NCBI GenBank assembly: GCA_963995525.1
Contig: OZ023206.1
Span: forward strand, 48,360,733-48,424,732
Direction of reading: 5' to 3'
Origin: Escarpia spicata
Taxonomy: Eukaryota > Annelida > Polychaeta > Sabellida > Siboglinidae
DNA: 64,000 bases
The notes beneath the pieces were generated by a model. That model was given only the letters and a program-made list of their open reading frames with translations, was not told the DNA's origin and made no database searches. The first letter of the stretch is position 1, and every line of letters begins with the position of its first letter. Of this stretch, positions 56,150 to 64,000 are shown one piece after another. The position numbers and the translations under genes were made by a program.

Positions 56150-56475
56150 TGTGCCATTAATTGGACAATGGTCACCTGATATAAGATGGTGCCTGATTAT
56201 GTTCTGCCCCATTCTGTTCTGTGCGATATCTACTGGGAAGTTGTACATCACTTCGTGTTTCAAATGGATGTGTGCATCTGATAGCTTTGTGTATCAACAT
56301 GCATAGCAGTGCTATTAATTGGACAACGTGTTAACTGACACAGTAATGAAGAACTTGCCTGACTTTGTTCTGCCACACTAGTTCCGTGTGGCTTCTGATG
56401 GGAATATGTACATCGCTACATGTTTCATATGGATTTTTGCAATCGATCGACTTGTGCATCCAAATGCACAACATT
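56150..56475 (+). repeat. Degenerate ~170-bp tandem duplication
   Basis: Two copies recognised by GTGCCATTAATTGGACAATG / GTGCTATTAATTGGACAACG, GCCTGA(T)TATGTTCTGCC, ACTGGGAAGTTGTACATC / GATGGGAATATGTACATC and CATGTTTCATATGGAT-type words at matching spacing. Confidence 0.7.
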
Positions 56476-57082
56476 CCATCATTATTTTGCAAAATAGGAG
56501 TACAGTGTACATAATAAAATGTATGCTTTTTTATGCTCATCATGCTTGGATTGTGTTCTACAACATATTCTTCAACATTTGCTGAAACAAATTTGTGCTT
56601 AGTGAACTACTATCCTGGGAGTAGTGTATAAAAAGGAGCCAACATAGTTGATTTTACAATAATTTTGAAAATTCATAGTATAAATGTTCCACAACATTCC
56701 AAATATTTTAGGGATCTTCTTGAGTTAAATACACCAATGAGGACTGAAAACTGTGTTTTAAAATATGCGTTACTTTTAAAGTTTTGTAATTTTATAACTT
56801 TATTTCCATCATAAAATGGGCATTTTATTTGTCATCGAAACTGTAGTTCGACAGAAACAATTGCAATACCTTTTACTCTAAATGACTAGCAGAAATAATG
56901 ATTGCACTCCCAGTACCAAATAAAACATGTTGTTACACTGATGCAATATATTTTAATATTTTGTCGACAATAATGTTATTATGCTCTTTGTAGATCTACT
57001 AAAATTAACTAAAATTAAACCTTGTGTACAAAACCACCTATGCTATTTTACCATTGTACATTATTTCATGTGATGTATAATT
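56476..57082. other. AT-rich stretch, nothing recognised
   Basis: No feature supported. Confidence 0.45.
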
Positions 57083-57448
57083 TTGTATTTATACTGCTTA
57101 TGGAAAAAGCAGCTGGATTTAAGGTGCAAACTAAATGCTTTCATTATTGAATGTTTCTCGGCTTCAATAAGTTTCTGTTATCTAAACGCTTCAGTAAAAC
57201 TAAACTTAAAAATGTATAGCCAGATGTACCAGGAGAAAAAGGAACATGATAGTACCATAGGTGAGATTTTGTATGTTTTTATATTCCAACAGAAACAATG
57301 CCAATCGAAGTCTGACGGACAGTCCCGAATATTCATGAGAATGCTTTATACGGATCGTGAAAGTGGAAATTGCGCGTACGTGCAGTTATTTGTCCGATAT
57401 ATTGTTAGAGTCATTAGTGATTACTCAAACATAATTCTAATGAAATAA
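57083..57448 (+). CDS. Unrecognised 121-codon ORF
   Basis: Starts MYLYCLWKKQLDLRCKLNAF and ends VISDYSNIILMK. The C-terminal half (SDGQSRIFMRMLYTDRESGN then CAYVQLFVRYIVRVI) is less AT-driven than its surroundings and looks mildly protein-like. No domain or splice evidence, so it may be chance. Confidence 0.2.
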   Translation: MYLYCLWKKQLDLRCKLNAFIIECFSASISFCYLNASVKLNLKMYSQMYQEKKEHDSTIGEILYVFIFQQKQCQSKSDGQSRIFMRMLYTDRESGNCAYVQLFVRYIVRVISDYSNIILMK

Positions 57449-59244
<1,796 letters not shown>

Positions 59245-59339
59245 AAGTATGATCATTTAAAAACTATATCGGTACTTCGATTCTGCCTTTTTAACCATAT
59301 TGGGGGTAGTGGGCCACTTATTCCACTCTGCTCCACCCT

Positions 59340-59600
59340 CTCCATTGTAAACATATTTAATTCATAATTTACCAATATTGGCCCAAATTTAGCCAACCAA
59401 CACTACCAACAAAACGTTCAGACATTACCTTAATAGAAACATAACAAAGTATTTAATTGTCAACTTATTAATGAAGAAACAATCACTAAAACAATTGATG
59501 ATAAAGACAACATTTGATGGTGTTTCCTCACTACTATTAAAGTAAACTAAACCTGTTTTGATTAAATCTTTAACTTTAATCATAAACCAAATATTAACTT
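59340..59600 (+). pseudogene. LINE reverse-transcriptase N-terminal part, upstream of a nested LINE
   Basis: Broken frames read FTNIGPNLANQH, QLINEETITKTIDDK, FDGVSSLLLK and KSLTLIINQILT, which is the RT N-terminal region normally followed by (S/T)GIFPDKLKIAK. That continuation lies at 62,304. The first codons of the open frame starting at 59,558 therefore belong to this element, not to the inserted LINE. Confidence 0.8.
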
Positions 59601-59603
59601 ACA

Positions 59604-60550
59604 TATATTTTAAAGAGTATATGGATTCTAATAGCCTTACTATGCAAGGGTTTTGCTTGGAGAGGAAAGATAGAGGTCACGGACGAGCCGGAGGTGTAGC
59701 TTGCTACATTAGAAATGACTTAATGTATACGAGATTGAGTGATATGGAGGCTCACGATTTAGAGGTAATATGGATTAAGATTATGCCGAAAAAAATGCCT
59801 AGGAAATTTTCATGTATATTGTTAGCATGTATATATTACACTCCAAAGACGGAGTATTTGAAAATACGTGAGCATATAATCACGTGCATAGATATCATAG
59901 TACGCAGACATCCAGAATGTGGTGTGAATGTAACTGGGGATTTCAATCAGTTACATGACAACTTTATGAAAACGCATTATAGATTTGTCCAAGTAGTGAA
60001 TGTAGTAACACGTGGACAGGCGATATTAGATAAAATATGGACGAACATGGAGGAGGTATATACATCGCCTGTTACTATTTCTGAACTTGGGTCATCAGAC
60101 CACAACATGGTGTTGCTTAAACCAAAATGTAACCGTTTAGTTGACACTGGGTGTGTGACACGTTTAACCGTAAGGTGTATGGGGCCAAATGAAAAAGCCG
60201 CATTCGCTATGGCTTTGTCTGCCATCAAATGGGAACCACTATTTAGGTTGGAGTCATGTGCAGATCAGTATTTATATTATAAAACTGTTATTTGCAACCT
60301 CATGGAAATATGCTTTCCTACAAAGGTCGTGACGCGGCACACAGCTGATAAACCATGGGTTACGGACTGGTTTAGAGCATTAGTACGTAACAGACAGCGC
60401 GCTCACACGAATGGTGATTTGGACCAAGCAAAACTATTGCGTAATAAGGTTAACCGCGCCGCTTCGAAACTTAAGTACAATTTTTATCAAACACAAATTG
60501 CAGCACTGAATGAATTAGGTTCCCACGATTGGTGGAAAAATATGAAATAA
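59604..60550 (+). CDS. LINE endonuclease part (before the in-frame stop)
   Basis: The LINE-derived part of the open frame 59558-60550. It is an AP-type endonuclease that lacks its N-terminal strands. Catalytic blocks GDFN and SDHN are intact. After the domain comes the EN-RT linker ending SHDWWKNMK then TAA. Confidence 0.85.
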
Positions 60551-60553
60551 ATA

Positions 60554-62053
60554 ATGGGACGTAAAACAAATGACAATTCATGCATGCAAGTTCTTGCTAA
60601 CAAAACAACGAATGGTGATTACGCGTTACTAGCCAGTAGAATGAACGAGTTTTTTGTACATGTAAGTGAACATTTACCTCGTTTAAATAAGGATCATAAA
60701 ATATTCACAGTAAACGAGGAACTGCCAGATCAGTATGTCATCGATGTAATGATTACTTTTAAAGCTTTACAGAATTTTAAGGTGAACAAGGCTACTGGGC
60801 CTGATAACATTCCTGCGTGGGTGTTAAGAAATCACGCAAACGTCCTCGCTCCTCCATTAACTGCTATCTTTAACAAGTCTCTAAGAGAAGGTGTACTCCC
60901 TATGGAATGGAAAATGGCCAACGTAATACCTTTACCAAAAACAAACCCACCTGTGTCGATTGAAAAAGACATTAGACCAATTTCACTAACTCCAATAGCT
61001 GCTAATGTATTTGAATCAATAATAATGAAATGGGTGGATGACACAATTGAAGGAGAAATTGATGCTAAGCAATTTGGTGGAATTAGTGGAACTTCCACAA
61101 CAGACGTTCTTGTCGAAATGATACACAAATGGTATGAGGCGACTGATAAATTGGATTCTTATGTCCGTGTTGTAATGCTAGATTTTAGCAAAGCGTTTGA
61201 CCTTATTAATCATCATTTGTTACTAGAAAAGCTACAGTTGTATGGTTTGCCTTCACATATTATAAGATGGGTGGCAACATTTTTACTGGACAGAACTCAA
61301 CAAGTAAAAATAGGAAATGAATATTCGCATCCTGGTCACCCCAATGGGGGAGTACCACAAGGAACACTGTCTGGACCTAAATGTTTTCTAGTCTACATAA
61401 ATGATTTAGAAACGCCTGTTCCGTTATATAAATATATAGATGACAGTACTTTGTTCGAAGTATGCGACAGAAAGGGTGTATCTGTTATACAAGAATCGGT
61501 TGACGTTGCCGCTAGGTGGACAGAACAGAATGATATGAAAATTAATTCAGGAAAATCAAAAGAGATGATCATCTGTTTTGTACAAGACGGCAACTTTCGA
61601 AATGCTATCCCGAATATAACGATCGATGGACAAGATTTAGATCAAGTAGACCATGCCAAACTTCTAGGTGTTACAATTTCACAGGATCTGACATGGAATA
61701 AGCATGTCGAAAATATTGTGAAAAAGGCCGGGAAACGATTGTACATGTTGTATCAGTTAAAGCGAGTAGGAATTACCCAGAAAGATCTGGTCACTATATA
61801 TGTCAGTGTTGTGAGACCTGTTTTAGAATATGCATGCCCTGTATGGCACACTAACTTGCCACAATATTTATCTGACAGTATTGAGATGATACAAAAAAGA
61901 GCATTAAAGTGTAATTTTCCTGCAATAAGTTACGCTGGGATACTTATGTATGTTAAATTGGAGACATTGAAAGCAAGACGGGACTGCCTTTGCCAAAAAT
62001 ATTTCAATAAGATTAAAGTTAGTACACACATATTACAAGCATACCAAATATGA
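60554..62053 (+). CDS. LINE reverse transcriptase (499 codons)
   Basis: Continues in the same frame as the endonuclease after one stop. RT motifs: KATGPDNIPAWVLRN (block 0/1), VIPLPKTNPP, RPISLTPIAANVFES, motif A LDFSKAFDLINH, motif B GVPQGTLSGP, motif C YIDDST, motif D GKSKEMIICF, then the C-terminal region with YACPVWHTNLPQYLSDSIE and IQKRALK. All catalytic aspartates are present, so the domain could be functional if translated. Usual length for the family. Confidence 0.9.
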   Translation: MGRKTNDNSCMQVLANKTTNGDYALLASRMNEFFVHVSEHLPRLNKDHKIFTVNEELPDQYVIDVMITFKALQNFKVNKATGPDNIPAWVLRNHANVLAPPLTAIFNKSLREGVLPMEWKMANVIPLPKTNPPVSIEKDIRPISLTPIAANVFESIIMKWVDDTIEGEIDAKQFGGISGTSTTDVLVEMIHKWYEATDKLDSYVRVVMLDFSKAFDLINHHLLLEKLQLYGLPSHIIRWVATFLLDRTQQVKIGNEYSHPGHPNGGVPQGTLSGPKCFLVYINDLETPVPLYKYIDDSTLFEVCDRKGVSVIQESVDVAARWTEQNDMKINSGKSKEMIICFVQDGNFRNAIPNITIDGQDLDQVDHAKLLGVTISQDLTWNKHVENIVKKAGKRLYMLYQLKRVGITQKDLVTIYVSVVRPVLEYACPVWHTNLPQYLSDSIEMIQKRALKCNFPAISYAGILMYVKLETLKARRDCLCQKYFNKIKVSTHILQAYQI

Positions 62054-62303
62054 CATCAGACAGAGTAATGTGTACCCTTTGCCAATAACCCGAACAAACA
62101 GATACCGTAACTCCTTTATACCATGGGGATTACTCAACTGCCAATGACGAATGAAGGGCAAAAGGATGGTTTTTATACTGTACGACATTTCGGTGTATTA
62201 ATATTATATATGACGTTCCAATGTATAGTTGTATTTTATTGTATACTGTGAATCCAACTCAGATGAGTTGCTAATAAACTTGTGTTATTATTATATATTA
62301 TTA

Positions 62304-63945
62304 TAACTTCTGGTATCTTTCCTGATAAACTCAAAATAGCCAAATTAATACATATTTATAAAAAGGGGACGATACCCTATTCTGCAAATACAGACCAATA
62401 TCAATCTTACCTGCATTTTCCAAAGCAATCGAAACATTTATTTATAACAAGCTTGAATCTTTCTTTAAAAGACAAACTGATCTACGATAACCAATACAGA
62501 TTTACAAAGGATGGTTCACCTGCATTTGCCGCTCTCAAATTAACAACTATGGATTTACTATCCATACTTGTTAATAATCTACCTGGACATTTCAAAAGTA
62601 TTTGATACCCTGGACCACTCAATATTAAAAAAGTTGAGTTTCATGGCATAAAACGAGTAGCCCTAGATCTATTAAAAAACTATTTATAAAAAAAAAAAAA
62701 AATTGAAGAAACCCAATCTGAAATGCGTAATATCTCAACAGGCGCACTTCAAGGATCAATTTTAGGCCCTTTGTTATTTTTAGTCTTGATTAATGACTTT
62801 GCCCAACCTAATCAAAAATTCAACTATATTATGTATGCTGATGACACGACTCTCTCAAGTACTCTAGATTATTTTGTACAATGTCAAAACAATGAAAATG
62901 TGGAATCTCTAATCAACAAATGTAAATAAATCAAAATATATAATTTTCAAAGCAACTAGAAGAAATATTAATATGATATACCCGTAAAATCTACAAATAT
63001 ATAACATAAGCATTGATAGGGTAGATGAGTTAATTTTCCTAGGCCTAAATGCTTTAATGAATAATTAAACAGACACAGTCTTATGGAGAAAATCTCAAAT
63101 AGATGCTCCAGGACTATAGGTACCATAACTATACTTAAACGTTTGTTACCTCTGAATATACAACTCTCTGATATTATCACATCTAAATTATGTTAGCATG
63201 TAAATTGCTTCCGGACTCGTTTACATTCATAGTTCTGAAAATATGGTAAGTTACCTTTCTGAGTTCTATGTTGCTCAGAACGGAGCTATCGACCTCTTCA
63301 CGACGTCTTCATCAGCATTGTTCTGCGCCACTCTCGGTCGTCATATGACTATGTTGGTAACTGTCACGTGACAACACTTCCAGGAAGATCGCGGGTAGGT
63401 CGAAAAGCTCCGTTCTTAGCAACACAGGACTCTGAAAGGTAATTTACCATATTTTCAAATCTACGTTATGGTTTAACGGCCTAGGGCTATAGATGTGAGA
63501 GAACTATAAGTAAGTAAATATAACGCTCACACCAATGCAGTGTTCAGAAGTCTTATATTACTAAAAGTAGAACATCTTCAAAAATTTTACGAATTAAAAC
63601 TATTCCATAAATATTCACACAATAAACTAACAGTATCTCTGTAAAACGTACCATTAGTTCAAAACAACAGTATCACAACTTTTACACACCTGGTCAATAT
63701 AAAATCCACACAGTCAGGGTACACTATATATTAGCCAAACTATGAGCCTCATATGTAATTTGCCACACACAATAAATAATGCACCAGATTTAATTAAGGA
63801 CAAGATCACCACTCACAGTTTATATGCCTTTGCAACATACTCCAAGCTTTACTATCTCAATGAGCAGTGTACAATCCAAAACTGTTCAATAGGGATATCT
63901 TTGGACGCCAACTGTGCCTCTTTTGTAATAAATTATTTAATTTAA
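62304..63945 (+). pseudogene. Older LINE, RT and C-terminal part, downstream of the nested LINE
   Basis: Frames read TSGIFPDKLKIAKLIHIYKK, NLSLKDKLIYDNQY, motif A lost by frameshift, motif B STGALQGSILGPLLFLVLIN, motif C YADDTTLSSTLDY, a thumb (VDELIFLGLNA-type), then HTNAVFRSLILLKVEHLQKF and the C-terminus NLPHTINNAPDLIKDKITTH then SLYAFATYSKLYYLNEQC. It is inactive (many stops, an A15 run at 62688). A MITE interrupts it at 63236-63457. A sister fragment lies at 20436-20769. Confidence 0.85.
63236..63457. mobile_element. 222-bp MITE with ~52-bp terminal inverted repeats
   Basis: TGAAAATATGGTAAGTTACC at the left matches the reverse complement of the right end (GGTAATTTACCATATTTTCA), and the symmetry continues through GTTGCTnAGAACGGAGCT. 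The centre has no coding. Target duplication is not clear. It interrupts the C-terminal RT region of the older LINE. Confidence 0.8.
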
Positions 63946-64000
63946 AAACCAACTGTTAGTAAGTTTGTGTTTTTAATAAGTGTAATATATATATTATATA

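Larger units (their letters stand above)
59601..62303 (+). mobile_element. CR1/Jockey-group LINE inserted in another LINE, nearly intact
   Basis: Inserted between two halves of an older LINE; TAACTT occurs on both sides (59595-59600 and 62304-62309), a likely short target duplication, and the 3' end has AATAAACTTGTG followed by (TTA)n. The 5' end is truncated inside the endonuclease. One frame encodes endonuclease (RKDRGHGRAGGVACYIRNDL, VTGDFNQLH, GSSDHNMVLL) and RT (LDFSKAFDLINHHLL, GGVPQGTLSGPKCFLVYIND and the catalytic YIDDSTLFE, thumb HAKLLGVTISQDLTWNKHV). A single TAA at 60548-60550 splits it into 330 and 499 codons in the same frame. Confidence 0.92.

Noticed and set aside
57083..57448. 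Short intron inside the 121-codon ORF (GTGAGA...CAACAG)
   Set aside because: It would be only ~30 bp, too short for a spliceosomal intron in animals.

Overview
The window is animal genomic DNA, not prokaryotic. It is AT-rich, has no dense coding, shows intron-like splice signals, and is full of microsatellites, minisatellites, tRNA-derived SINE-like pieces, LINEs of several clades (L2-like, CR1/Jockey-group, RTE-like), one LTR retrotransposon of the Ty3/Gypsy type, MITE-like elements and a tyrosine-recombinase/SGNH-hydrolase set of the kind common in marine invertebrates. A lophotrochozoan such as a mollusc fits best, but that is inference from element repertoire only.

Region 1 (1-20,435) is gene-poor. 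A minus-strand Myb/SANT-like gene in at least five exons (774-4,127) carries an in-frame stop and imperfect exon phases, so it may be decaying. An isolated minus-strand first exon encodes a signal peptide (6,504-6,575). The rest is simple repeats, a LINE 3' relic, a 179-bp tandem repeat, a SINE, a tRNA-like relic and a ~158-bp tandem repeat that ends beside the central structure.

Region 2 (20,770-51,866) is a giant imperfect palindrome. The left arm (20,770-38,141) and right arm (38,488-51,866) are inverted copies around a 346-bp spacer (38,142-38,487). By eye the arms are about 98-99% identical in sampled stretches, but they differ by substitutions, repeat-number changes and a ~4.05-kb segment (24,299-28,349) present only on the left. 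The arms hold, from outside inward: an L2-like LINE, Gypsy pol, an RTE-like LINE, an LTR-like insertion, the Gypsy 3' end and LTR, a dispersed repeat, GAAnnTTC palindromes, an acidic ORF, an SGNH-hydrolase pseudogene, a regular array of TGGC-N5-GCCA sites, a 40-bp minisatellite, an unrecognised ORF, and tyrosine-recombinase sequence. The recombinase gene itself runs across the palindrome spacer.

Region 3 (51,867-64,000). The right arm continues without a break into the rest of the L2-like LINE and the rest of the Gypsy element (gag, protease, RT, PBS, 5' LTR up to 54,974). The right side is therefore the ancestral arrangement and the left arm is the inverted copy, joined at 20,770 to a fragment of another LINE. 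Further right is a nested set: a CR1-like LINE, almost intact except for one stop codon, sits inside a second LINE, which also contains a MITE. The elements give an order of events: Gypsy insertion, LINE insertions into Gypsy, inverted duplication, then divergence and deletion.
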